A stretch of DNA of 64,000 nucleotides from Branchiostoma lanceolatum (Eukaryota; Chordata; Leptocardii; Amphioxiformes; Branchiostomatidae). The stretch covers positions 6,932,001-6,996,000 of the forward strand of contig NC_089739.1 in the NCBI RefSeq assembly GCF_035083965.1, in the 5' to 3' direction. The translations under genes and the position numbers were made by a program. Positions within the stretch are counted from its first letter, which is position 1; every line of letters begins with the position of its first letter. The notes beneath the pieces are model-generated. The model ran no database searches, was not told where the DNA came from, and saw nothing but the letters and a program-made list of their open reading frames with translations. This document shows positions 55,101 to 64,000 of the stretch, piece after piece.

Positions 55101-58100
55101 TGGGTGCTATTAACTAATTAACAGCAGGTTGTGAGTTTTTTCTTTCGAAAAAATGATTCAGATTTCGAAATAAAGGCAGTGTGCTGTAGCCAATCTTTAG
55201 AAAGTATCAGAAATGTTGTTCCCGGTGCCATGAATATTTTGAACATTCCACGAAAATGTGGGAACATTTAGAAAGTGTAACACATTTCGAAATGTAAGAA
55301 ACCATGACATTTATATTGCAAATAGTTACAAAGGTTTCGAATTACTTCTAAACAATGGCAAAAAACATCCGTGCGGTGTCTTGGAATGGACTCTATGAAA
55401 GACTATGAACAACATTTATTTTGTTTCAAAAGATCTTTAAACACTAGAGTAAACATGTTCTTCTGTATTTTGTAGTTAACTGACATTCTTCCTTTTCCCC
55501 TTCAGATATAATGTAATTCCAGTCTTGAGTGATGTACTGAGAGAGTCAGTGAAGGAGAAAGTCACTCGTATCGTTTTGGCAACTTTCCGGGTAGGTACTG
55601 GCTTGCCTGATAGTGTCATAGTGGCCTAGTGGTTAAGCTAGTGGACGCAAGATTGAGAGGTCACAGGTTTGACTCCTAGGTAAAAAGTCATGTCTAACTT
55701 GTACTCAACAAATAATGCCTTTTCGCCATGGTAACAAATATTGATACAAACTTTAAGTTTCTACCAATAAGATACAGTTAACAATAACTGCATATTATTT
55801 AATTTATCTCTAATCATGACATACTTTTTTTCACATTTCTTCCTTATTATTTTAAGCTATTACATTATTCCACCCACTTGTACTTGCCATCACAGAACCT
55901 CCTAGAGAAGCTCCACAGAGGCCACACATTAGCTATGTGATGGACATGTGCTGATCATGTGATGTACAAATCCAGAACTGGAAATGTATGTGACATACAT
56001 GCATGAATCATGTGATCAACCTTGCTCTTGCCCTTACAGAACCTGCTAGGGAAGCCCATAGACAGAGACTGTGTCAAAGACCACACCTTAGCCATGTTAC
56101 TTACATGCACTGATCATGTGATGTACATGTGACTTACATGTACTGATCATGTGATGTACATGTGACAACCTTGTTCTTGCCCTTACAGAACCTGCTAGAG
56201 AAGCCCACAGACAGAGAATGTATCAAAGACCATGCCTTAGCCATGATCCAGTGTAAGGTGCTGAAACACCTGGAGGTTCTGGAGGGGCAGAAGTTTGAAG
56301 ACCCAGACATCACAGATGACATCGAGTTCCTGGAGGAGAAACTTCAGGAGAGCATGCAGGACCTCAGGTATGATGAGCACACCATAGACAAAGACATTAA
56401 GGTGCACAAATGGGCACATAGTCCCTGTCAATCAGTCACCAAGCTTTGGTTGTATATGTAGATTGTCAGAAGGTTGCCAGGTTTGAAAAAAGGGCAGCAT
56501 ATTTTTCACCAAAACTTGTCAGCCAATGTTCAAGAGAAAACAGGGCGTATTTCTGCCAGAATTGTCATTTACTAGTAGTGAGCTATTTAATTTTCCAGCC
56601 AGAGCTATCTGCTACCCAAATATCATGACCATAGCATGTCCAGAACATGAAAAAAAATGACGTAAGTTCTGCTGCAGTACCATAGAAAGTCACTAGGGTC
56701 CCTGTGATAGAACTTAAACTTTATTTTGCTGACATCTATCCACATATCGAATACAGTACCAAACAGGTCCATCAACAGCTTCTCAAGTTATGCTGTCCTC
56801 ACAAACAGCACCATACACATTCATAATCCTCTAAGCAAAGATGATAGAAATTAAATAAAAAGTGAACACACTTTCTCTCTGTGCCCTCCAGCTCCTTTGA
56901 CGAGTATTCCAGTGAGGTGCGTTCAGGGAGACTGGAGTGGAGCCCTGTTCACAAGTCCGAGAAGTTCTGGAGAGAGAACGCTGGCAGACTCAACGAGAAG
57001 AACTACGAATTGTTGAAGTGGGTAAAACTTTGACACAATTACTTTTTTCTTCTGTTTTAGTGTTAGGCGTGCCACACATCTTAATAGTTAGAACTTAGAT
57101 ACTGTAAGAGGGGAAATGCTCGCAGTGGTTCAATGTCCGTGTTTTCCATGGTAACCGCTTCACTGCAAACCTGATACCACCAGGAACAGTTTCCCTTTTA
57201 TAGGAAAATCCTGCATGGTAGTTTCGACCGCAAACTTAAAAGTACAGCGCACACCCCATTTTCTCCTTACCGCATATTTAAATCCCCGTAAACATTCCCC
57301 CTATTACAGTAACCTACATGTATCAGTCTGTTTTGACGGCTGAGTTTTTATGCCTATCGTTCCTGCAAAAATTTACTATTAGTAATAGCATTTTGAAAAT
57401 GGTCTCACATATACTGTATACTAACAAGGTTTTTTGAACGTCTGTAGGATTTTGATTCGACTGCTGGAGACATCGAAGGACCCACAGATACTAGCGGTGG
57501 CCTCACACGACATTGGAGAGTACGTTAGACATCTTCCCCGCGGGAAACAGTAAGTCCCTTTCTAAGCTCCACGTTGTCTGTTGTAATGTTGACGTTCTTG
57601 AAAAGGTGATAGCAAGTTTTGGTAGTCCATCTGCGACCTTCCTTAGGGGAATACTGACTGGTTCTGTCCACTTGCCATTATGATACAAGCTCAGTCATGT
57701 TTGGTACTGCATCCCTCCCACTGCAGCACCAACTAGCAACTAGCAGTGGGAAGTAGATCCAGTCAGTATTGCCTTGAGGAAGGTAGCAGTACTACTGAAA
57801 CATTGGCAGGTAAACATATTAATAATTCATGTAAAGAACTTTGTTACAAACAGATGAAACTAATGATGGATGGTATCTTCTTAAACCCTCAACTCAGCCT
57901 GATTGAGACCCTGGGAGGGAAACAGCTGGTAATGCAGCACATGCACCACGAGGACCAGTCTGTTCGCTACCAGGCTCTGCTTGCAGTACAAAAACTCATG
58001 GTGCACAACTGGTAAGGAAACATGCCTCAATCAACCACACTATAACAACAATCTGTACAGTTCCAGGCTCTTCTGGCGGGCCAAAAACTCATGCCATGGT

Positions 58101-58492
58101 TGTAAGTATTGAACATGCCTTTATCAACCACCTTATAACAGTATGGTACTCTCCATGCAGAGGAATCGCTCTGGCTAGAGCGGACGAAAAACGGGGGATA
58201 TGATAAAAAGTTCACAATCTTCCCCACCAACCTCTGCTTGGAGAGTAGGTTTTTAATACATGGCTTGGCAGCATGAAAAAAAAAACAGGACAAAAGAGAA
58301 AGTTGGACAAAAATGCCTAAAAACACATACAACTTTATATCATGTCATTGATTATTTTGGGTATCGTCCAATCAAAACTTTATATTTTAGGTGAATTTAA
58401 CCGTCTACCAATGTATACATGTACATTGTAATTAATTTCTTTTGCTGTTCTATTACAGGGAATACCTGGGAAAACAGCTGCAGGCTGCGTAG
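49182..58492 (+). CDS. ATP6V1H: V-type proton ATPase subunit H, complete
   Basis: Subunit H is a HEAT-like protein of the peripheral V1 sector that couples and silences ATP hydrolysis on organelle membranes. Coding exons, all in phase: 49182-49342, 49772-49871, 50263-50352, 50565-50678, 52123-52227, 52685-52782, 53363-53473, 55506-55590, 56189-56367, 56892-57017, 57448-57549, 57898-58011, 58459-58492 (472 aa; human 483 from memory). Diagnostic stretches are [58 protein letters not shown] and [20 protein letters not shown]. The N-terminus before RVNWQSYLQ is unlike human. The exon encoding the mammalian 18-residue alternative insert is absent. Extra exon copies lie at 50940-50999 and at 55896 and 56040 (see findings). 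Confidence 0.95.
50940..50999 (+). other. Candidate alternative 60-nt duplicate exon of ATP6V1H
   Basis: The segment is flanked by AG and GT, is exactly 20 codons and has no stop. It encodes [20 protein letters not shown], clearly a copy of the end of the preceding exon ([20 protein letters not shown]). Its HFTVFQ end looks closer to the vertebrate sequence than the main exon does. Inclusion would add a repeat helix; skipping leaves the normal protein. Confidence 0.7.
52928..53290. mobile_element. Probable hAT-like MITE with GGTGCACC-rich ends
   Basis: The left end CAGGGATCGAAATAGTGGGT and the right end, which includes TATTTCCA and GCGAGCCCTG, are imperfect inverted repeats. Internal GTGCACCCAAAATT occurs near both ends. 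Related GTGCACCCAAAATTGG fragments lie near 9172 and 25300. The target duplication is unclear. Confidence 0.5.
53661..55393. mobile_element. 1.7-kb non-autonomous DNA transposon with TA target sites
   Basis: The terminal inverted repeats are GAGTCCATTCCAAGTCACC and GGTGTCTTGGAATGGACTC, flanked by TA at 53659-53660 and 55394-55395. Subterminal regions on both sides are rich in TTTCGAAA words (for example 53823, 53893, 53904, 55155, 55283). The interior has no recognisable transposase. It is inserted in the ATP6V1H intron 53474-55505. Confidence 0.8.
55618..55690 (+). repeat. tRNA-like SINE head
   Basis: GTGGCCTAGTGGTTAAGCTA and the B-box-like GGTTTGACTCC resemble a tRNA gene's internal promoter, but the sequence lacks a convincing acceptor stem. 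It is probably a SINE fragment in an ATP6V1H intron. A similar reverse-strand fragment lies at about 23288-23352. Confidence 0.45.
55896..56188 (+). pseudogene. Two decayed tandem copies of an ATP6V1H exon start
   Basis: Units of 144-149 bp repeat the polypyrimidine tract, acceptor CAG and exon start AACCT(C/G)CTAG. Copy 1 (55896) reads [14 protein letters not shown] then TGA. Copy 2 (56040) reads [19 protein letters not shown], continues into [11 protein letters not shown], then TGA. The functional copy at 56189 reads [19 protein letters not shown] and continues normally. Confidence 0.9.
57100..57311. mobile_element. MITE, TACTGTAA family, copy in ATP6V1H intron
   Basis: The ends TACTGTAAGAGGGGAAATGC and CATTCCCCCTATTACAGTA, with TA termini, match the family at 4204 and 15816. 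It shares the internal CGCAAACTTAAAAGTAC and CCGCATATTTAAATCCCC motifs. Confidence 0.75.
57638..57788. mobile_element. Foldback element with ATACTGACTGG inverted repeats
   Basis: ACCTTCCTTAGGGGAATACT is mirrored by AGTATTGCCTTGAGGAAGGT, and GACTGG by CCAGTC. It lies in the ATP6V1H intron between 57549 and 57898. Confidence 0.6.
58147..58247. mobile_element. MITE related to the hAT-type element at 18211
   Basis: The ends TACTCTCCATGCAGAGG and CCTCTGCTTGGAGAGTA are inverted repeats sharing the TACTCTCC-GCAGAG terminus. The downstream sequence AAAAATGCCTAAAAACACATA also resembles the interior of the 18.2-kb copy. Confidence 0.65.
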
Positions 58493-59521
58493 AGGTGCAG
58501 GAAGAATTTAGTCTGAGCAAATAGAGATGAAATCATGTGGTGTATTTAATGTCGTAATGTATTGGACATACGGATGTATAAGTGGATGTATATCTATACT
58601 TGAGTTAGATTTGCAGACTAGCTCCTATGATATAACAAAATCAGACCTATAAGATAGATAACCAGTCAGTGGACAAAAATCCAAAAGTAATCTACATAAT
58701 AAGTTATGTTATTTTGTATATAAGTCACTATGAGACATGCAATCATGTACTAGTATGTTAAAAATGTGTATATTGTCATGGTGTTGTATAATGTGAAAAA
58801 TAGTTCACATCAGAGTTAGAATTGGAAATGTAATTGCAATGCTGGTATATAGTTGTAAGGCAACGTCCTCTACACTGTCAACAATACATTAAACCATCTT
58901 TAAATCTACCTTATATGTGTGAGGTCTGTTGTGTGAAATACTGTACATTTGTTTTCACAGTAGAAGGGTTGAAACAATTCTGTAGTACATTAGTAATACA
59001 ATGGAAATGCATATAATTATCATTAGTGTCCAAAAACAGAACATTTACATCAAAAGGCCACATGACTTGGGGGCTACTGGTGCCAGGTTTTGCCACACAT
59101 ATGGTCATGGGAAGGAGATTGTATTTTCTGCACTAACTATCATTGGGATGACTGGGTTGTGGTTTTGACATGGTACAATTGTTTAAAACCCATCAGTCTC
59201 AGAGGAATATGACTGGAGTAATGTCATTGGAGTATGATGAAATGCTTATTAGTTGAAACACTTCAAAAGTCAACCTTAATAGCAATTGCCAAGCTTTAAC
59301 TATATAACTAAGGGTATGTGGTCAAGGTAATTAAGAAATTGAAATTTTAGTACTTGCACAGCCCCCTACATATACTATAGTTTACTGTCCATTGTGCTCA
59401 TGTGCAAAAGTTGGATGCACCCTGAAATAATCAAAAACACATGTCCATCCACGCAAACACATTCATCAACAGAACAACAACAAAAAACCCAAGAGACAGA
59501 AGTGGTTTTCAATTTTTAGAC
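58493..59521. other. Convergent 3' flank of ATP6V1H and RPS8
   Basis: This is 1.07 kb between the ATP6V1H stop and the RPS8 poly(A) signal. No coding exon is seen. A variant ATTAAA at about 58887 could end the ATP6V1H transcript. The genes are tail to tail. Confidence 0.5.
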
Positions 59522-59527
59522 TTTATT
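59522..59527 (-). promoter_or_regulatory. RPS8 poly(A) signal
   Basis: AATAAA on the minus strand lies 40 nt after the TAG stop, as expected for a short ribosomal protein 3' UTR. Confidence 0.85.
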
Positions 59528-59566
59528 TAGCGCATTTCTGGTGGTGAAACCATGTACAGGTGTTGC

Positions 59567-62500
59567 CTATTTGCCCTTCTTGGCCTTGATCTTCCTGGAA
59601 TAGAACTCGAGTTCCTTCCCTTCAAGAATGTAGCCGTCACACCGCCCGACCTGTCCTGGTCTTGATGCGATGCAAGCTGTAGGAACAAAAAAAAAATATC
59701 TTCAATTAAACAACCCTTTTAACTCTGCCTTTATAAACCAACAATATATTTCATTAGAGTACTTTTTATTTAATGTTATCTTAGGTATGCACTTTAAATA
59801 CCTTAGTAAACATTTTGATGCTTTCCTACTTGTTATTTTCAGCATATGCCCTCCCAACACACAACATGGCAAGAGAAATGTAACTTTTGTGAAAATGTTT
59901 ATGCCAAAAGGACATCACTTGGATGTTTATTCTTTGCTTTGGCCTATCAATAAAGCAAAAAAATTAAGAATACAAAGCAACTCAATGGCTGATAAAATAA
60001 AATTGATTACCACCTATAGTTACATGTATATTATGTGAGTTTCTAGTAAAACTTTTCTGCTTTAGCTTTTTCTTCACAATGTACATGTCGGCAAAACAGT
60101 AACTAAAGAAGCAGTCAGTGTAACTATGACAAAGGTTGGGTCATGCGACAGTTCTTAGTGCTGGAACAGCACAGAACCATCTCCATACCAGATAGTGTCA
60201 TCATCCTGCTGGAGGCATCGTCAAATTCAACATTTAGGGCTTCAAATATTATCTTCAACTTGTAATTACATGTAACAGCATTTTTTTCTAGATATCAGAC
60301 AATATGCCAACATGCAATTTTGAAGGGTAAAACTAAGCAATCTAAAAGTGTGCTTCCTTCCTCGTGGGTATAGTGGCTGGAATTAACCTTTGCCAGTCAT
60401 GATCTTACAGCCCTGGGGAGGGCAGCAGAAAGACTACAAGAATGTTGGAACGTAAGAAGAACTCGGCTGTGAAAAGTCCAATATCCTGATTTATCAACTT
60501 GAGTGAAAGAACAATTCAAGGAATCTTTTACAAACCCAAGAAATCTATTAAGACCATCATGTTTCTTACCAAGCAATCTTCCTTGCCCAAACTGTTCCTC
60601 GAGGGGCTGGGCGACCTTGGCCTTCTTTTGCCTCTCCCTGTACATCTTCATGATCTTCTTAGACGCTTTCTTGTTCAAGACTGCCTCCTCAGCCTCACTC
60701 TGAAACAGTAAAATGAAATGTTTTAAGACAAACACACATACACCACACAGATATAAGACGGATACCGAAGATACCGGAATTTGCAATTGGGGTCATGACC
60801 ATAGTTCCATTAAAATATCTGATGTTAACATGGGATGAAAACATTGATGAACACAAACCTGGTAAGTAAGGACAGACTTGTTTTCTCCTTTTATTTCTTT
60901 AACTAGTTTAAAGGGACATATTGTAGAATCTGGTGGGCAAAAACTACAAATAGTAAGAATTTGAAAGACCTACACTAAGATTCACATTTGTAACTTATTT
61001 GTTACTTATTTCCAACATATTCCCGTCATTTTGTCACATTTCCACCATTAATAAACGACGAAAAACGCAACACGTGTAAAATCTGGTTCATTTACATATT
61101 AACTTGCGTCCCGCAAGTTAATATGCAAACAAGCCAGCGTAGAACGCTAAGAGAAATCCGAATCGACCGTTATGGTCGGAGTTCGAGCGTCACAGGAAAA
61201 TCACCACAAGTGAACAAACTTCAGAACGTCGCGTGTTCGGTGGTTCGTCGGAATGTTGGACAAGATGGCGGCCAATTCAAGCGGCGGCGGGGATTGCGTA
61301 TATAATTTTTTTCAAGACGTTCGCACGACACTTCAAAGTCGCATCCGTACGTGATGAATATTGCTGTGCAGTGTAATAAGGTAGATTCAACTAATGATGT
61401 AGAAAAATAATCAAAAACAAAGAATTTTGTTTTATGTTCATGTCACAATATGCCCCTTTAAGGCCCAAAAACATTACTACATGTACTATGTAGGAACTAA
61501 GTTACAACTCTACACTGCACTAGGTTGACTATCAATGCAGATTAACTTTCTGAAGTAACGTTGAACTGTAATTTCCAACACAAAAATTGGACAAACATTT
61601 TTGTGTTCAAAGTTTCTTCAGAATGATTTCTAATGAAACAGATTGACTTTCATGAACGAAAGAAGGATTACTAACCAGTTTCTGTCCCTTCTTGCGTCCG
61701 AGAGGAAGAGCGTAGTGTGCCTCGTACCACTGGCGGAAGGGCGTGCTGTCGACCTGCACGATGGCTCCCTTCACCAGCGTCTTGGTACGCACCAACTCGT
61801 TGTTGCTGGCGTTGTACATGACATCGATGACACGCGTCTTACGGGAGATGGCTGTGGGAAAGAAGACAGTATGATTTAATTGTGGCCATAAAGCACAGAT
61901 TCTGAGTTTAACTGTTACTGTTAAGCTGTAGATGGACAATCTCTGCAATGGCTGATTTTAATTTCCTTTATTAGTTTTAAACCATCCAATGCTTACGAAA
62001 CATTATGACTTCCAAGGCAATACCATCATATCATGAGATGGAGGGATATCTATACAGACTTTGAAGACATGTTTAAAAATGAATTGTTGCAAAATGAGGC
62101 TGAACCTCAAGGGTCCAGCAAAAGATCAGTCTAACAGAGGATTGGTGAAAAAAGTACATATTGTCAAAAATTTGCTGAATAAAAAAACTTTCAACAATCT
62201 GTAGGTGCTTTAAGTATAAAATAAAAAAAATTGTTCTGGTGAACTGGCAGCACATATTTCTCTACAAGGGAAATCTCTCAGTCACGTACCTTCAGAGCCC
62301 CAGGAAAAGTTGCCTGTGTCCAAACGAAGTCCACGGAACTTCGTGTTCCCGCCTCTGCATCGCACAAGATGGACACGCTTGGCGCCAAGCTGGGAAGGAA
62401 GAAGATGGGCAATATTTAATCTCAAGAGTTTCCGTAAAGCCAATTCTCTTGGAATGTTTGTTCTGGGGATTATAAGTGTAAGCTTTGAGAAATCATTTGA

Positions 62501-63569
62501 TTCATAACACAGAGCTTATGTTGCTTAGGTCTGGGGAACAAATCTTGTGTTTTTGGTCACCCAGCCAACCCTAGCAAAAACCTGCCAACCCTACATGCAG
62601 CTTTCATTTGGGGTCAAAAACCTCAGGAACACAACTAGGTCTTATAATTTTATGTTTTCTAATTCTACAAGTTCACAAGTGGATATTTTAAACCCTGCCA
62701 GCTGCAGTCACGATTTTGAGGATAAGTTCGCTAAATGTAGAGAAATAATGAAGTCATTCAGTCTTGAAATCATTCCCAGCGGACATGACTGAGTGATAAG
62801 AACCTCTCACCTTGGTGTTTGCTGGCGGACGGCCAAGCTCGTACTTTCTCTTCTTCCTGATGGGGTTGCGCCGACCTCCTGTCGCGCGCCTCTTGTGCCA
62901 GTTGTCACGGGAGATACCTGCGGTGGACAAGGTATTATTTCAATATTTTGATATATTCTGTCAAATCTGTTTGTAGTCACCATTCAAAGGGACTTGGAGT
63001 GGAAGAAAAATGGTAAGGGTAGGCAGGTGGCCACTTTACACGAGTCTTATGCTAGGCCCAAAATAGGAAAAACACTCCAAGTGACCAGAAAAAAAAGTGG
63101 CACAATTGCTAGATGTGGTCACTTGTTTGTAGGTTTCTCCACACTACAAAAAGTCTATGGAACAGGGGATAAGTAGGTACCCCCCCCCCCCTAATTTTCC
63201 CCTTGGCCATTCTGCGATATCAACATCTCTTTATTTTCGTCTGATCACAAATATATATAATCAGATAGGCAGAATGGAGAGATTGCCTAACTGCAACAGC
63301 GAAATCAACTATGTGCCGCATAAGGGCGTTTTACTTTGCACAAAATCTACTTGTGCATGCATTATAATTTTTTCTGCCATGTTGATGGAACATTGGTCTA
63401 CAATATCGACAGCGGCGACTCTTAAATGTCATAGATGCACAAACTAACACGGCTTCTACAAGTATCAATCCCTTAGACATGAGTCCTTTCCATATTTGGG
63501 TTAATTTGGGGTAACATTAAGGCGGATTGTAAAGGATTTTCTAGGTGTACTTTTCTTTCACTTACCCAT
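59567..63569 (-). CDS. RPS8: 40S ribosomal protein S8, complete
   Basis: RPS8 (eS8) is a structural protein of the small ribosomal subunit. Exons: 63569-63566 (ATG plus one base), 62917-62811, 62389-62290, 61851-61676, 60699-60570, 59676-59567 (stop TAG). The total is exactly 208 aa, the vertebrate length. Key stretches are [75 protein letters not shown] and the C-terminal [12 protein letters not shown]. The first coding exon ends straight after the ATG, as in many ribosomal protein genes. The last intron hosts a C/D snoRNA. A poly(A) signal lies at 59522-59527. Confidence 0.98.
60111..60209 (-). ncRNA. SNORD46: Box C/D snoRNA, U40 (SNORD46)-like, in the last RPS8 intron
   Basis: Read on the minus strand it begins GCAGGATGATGACACT (box C ATGATGA) and ends TTACACTGACTGC (box D CTGA). 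A 4-bp terminal stem, GCAG with CTGC, closes it. The 11 nt GTCATAGTTAC just before box D are complementary to GTAACTATGAC, a highly conserved large-subunit rRNA segment. By the D+5 rule the target is the second A of GTAAC. Vertebrate RPS8 introns host U40, reported to guide a 28S adenosine methylation in this region. The orthology call therefore rests on guide and host gene. The interior can form a stem (GTTCTGTGCTG with CAGCACTAAGAAC). Confidence 0.85.
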
Positions 63570-63605
63570 GATGGCGGCCGAGCTGGAAAGAGGAAGTTGC
63601 CGGGA
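63570..63605 (-). promoter_or_regulatory. RPS8 5' UTR with terminal oligopyrimidine start
   Basis: On the minus strand ACTTCCTCTTTCCAGC precedes the short leader that ends in GCCGCCATC before ATG. The pyrimidine run near 63590-63597 is the likely transcription start and TOP motif, which places the mRNA under mTOR-linked translational control as in other ribosomal protein genes. Confidence 0.7.
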
Positions 63606-63805
63606 ATTCTGGGTAAATCTTAACTCGTCACTTTGGTGCATTGTGGGATACCTGGCAACCAAACAAACACTTCCGGGTTTAGCAGAGTGAAGATTTGGAC
63701 GCGTTTCTTTTCGATTTTCGTGTTTTTAAGAGCTTTTTGGACAGTCAACGCACACAATAACAAATGTGCTGATTGCTGTGAAGGCTATCATTATAGTTTA
63801 GACGA

Positions 63806-63823
63806 ATGGCGGAAGACAAAAAG
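63806..63823 (+). CDS. First coding exon (MAEDKK) of an unidentified gene
   Basis: ATGGCGGAAGACAAAAAG is followed by GTAAAC, a plausible donor, in a GC-rich promoter about 200 bp from the divergent RPS8 start. The rest of the gene lies beyond the window. Six residues are too few to name it. Confidence 0.5.
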
Positions 63824-64000
63824 GTAAACAACAGTTACTTCTTCTTCTATGACTTTGTTTACGAGTGTTAGGGCAGTGCAGAGATTTTACAACGTTGATG
63901 ATCTCAAATTAACTATCTAGAATGCGAATTTATTGCTTTTGGAAGAGCAGAACATTCGCAACTTGATTTAGGGTGGTGCAGAATATACCTTGGCTGAGAA

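Noticed and set aside
55618..55690. A functional tRNA gene
   Set aside because: B-box-like sequence is present but a complete cloverleaf with acceptor stem cannot be drawn; a SINE fragment is more likely.
62690..62790. A second C/D snoRNA in RPS8 intron 2
   Set aside because: Box C would be ATGATTT and no proper box D or terminal stem was found.

Overview
The window is eukaryotic nuclear DNA from an intron-rich, MITE-rich invertebrate deuterostome. The mix of vertebrate-like orthologues (ABCC4, NMRAL1, PHF20, ATP6V1H, RPS8 hosting a U40-like snoRNA) with compact genes and many short inverted-repeat elements suggests a cephalochordate (amphioxus, Branchiostoma). That species assignment is inference; no search was run. 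I rebuilt exons by reading splice sites and checking that the coding phase stays closed across every junction.

Layout. 239-10725 (+): the 3' two thirds of an ABCC4/MRP4-like ABC transporter (18 exons), with a long 3' UTR to about 12.7 kb. 13425-17617 (-): a complete NmrA-like redox sensor gene (NMRAL1-like, 7 exons, 302 aa). 17.6-22.3 kb: intergenic DNA with a broken copy of the start of the NMRAL1-like gene, an extra inverted copy of its first exon, and an intact U1 snRNA gene (20649-20815, +). 22282-47998 (-): a 24-exon PHF20/PHF20L1-type chromatin reader (two Tudor domains, C2H2 finger, AT-hook, PHD; 1505 aa). 49182-58492 (+): V-ATPase subunit H (ATP6V1H, 472 aa), divergent from PHF20. 59567-63569 (-): ribosomal protein S8 (208 aa) with a C/D snoRNA in its last intron. 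63806 (+): first coding exon of an unidentified gene divergent from RPS8.

The most interesting object is a 6,993-bp pogo/Tigger-type DNA transposon (27521-34513), flanked by TA and nested in a PHF20 intron. It carries two intact, divergently transcribed genes. One is a 541-aa Tigger transposase (two exons, three catalytic-type Asp motifs, acidic tail). The other is a 201-aa, four-exon protein with a HIRAN domain, the 3'-single-stranded-DNA-end-binding fold of HLTF/Rad5. A two-gene pogo element carrying a DNA-end-binding accessory protein is the best candidate here for an undescribed system.

A second theme is local duplication of exon edges. ABCC4 has three tandem copies of one 3' splice site plus exon start, and one alternative acceptor adds exactly 38 codons in frame. 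ATP6V1H has three tandem copies of an exon start (two decayed) plus a separate intact 60-nt duplicate exon. The first exon of the NMRAL1-like gene is present three times. MITEs also touch gene structure: one forms the whole 5' end of an NMRAL1-like intron, including the T of its GT donor.
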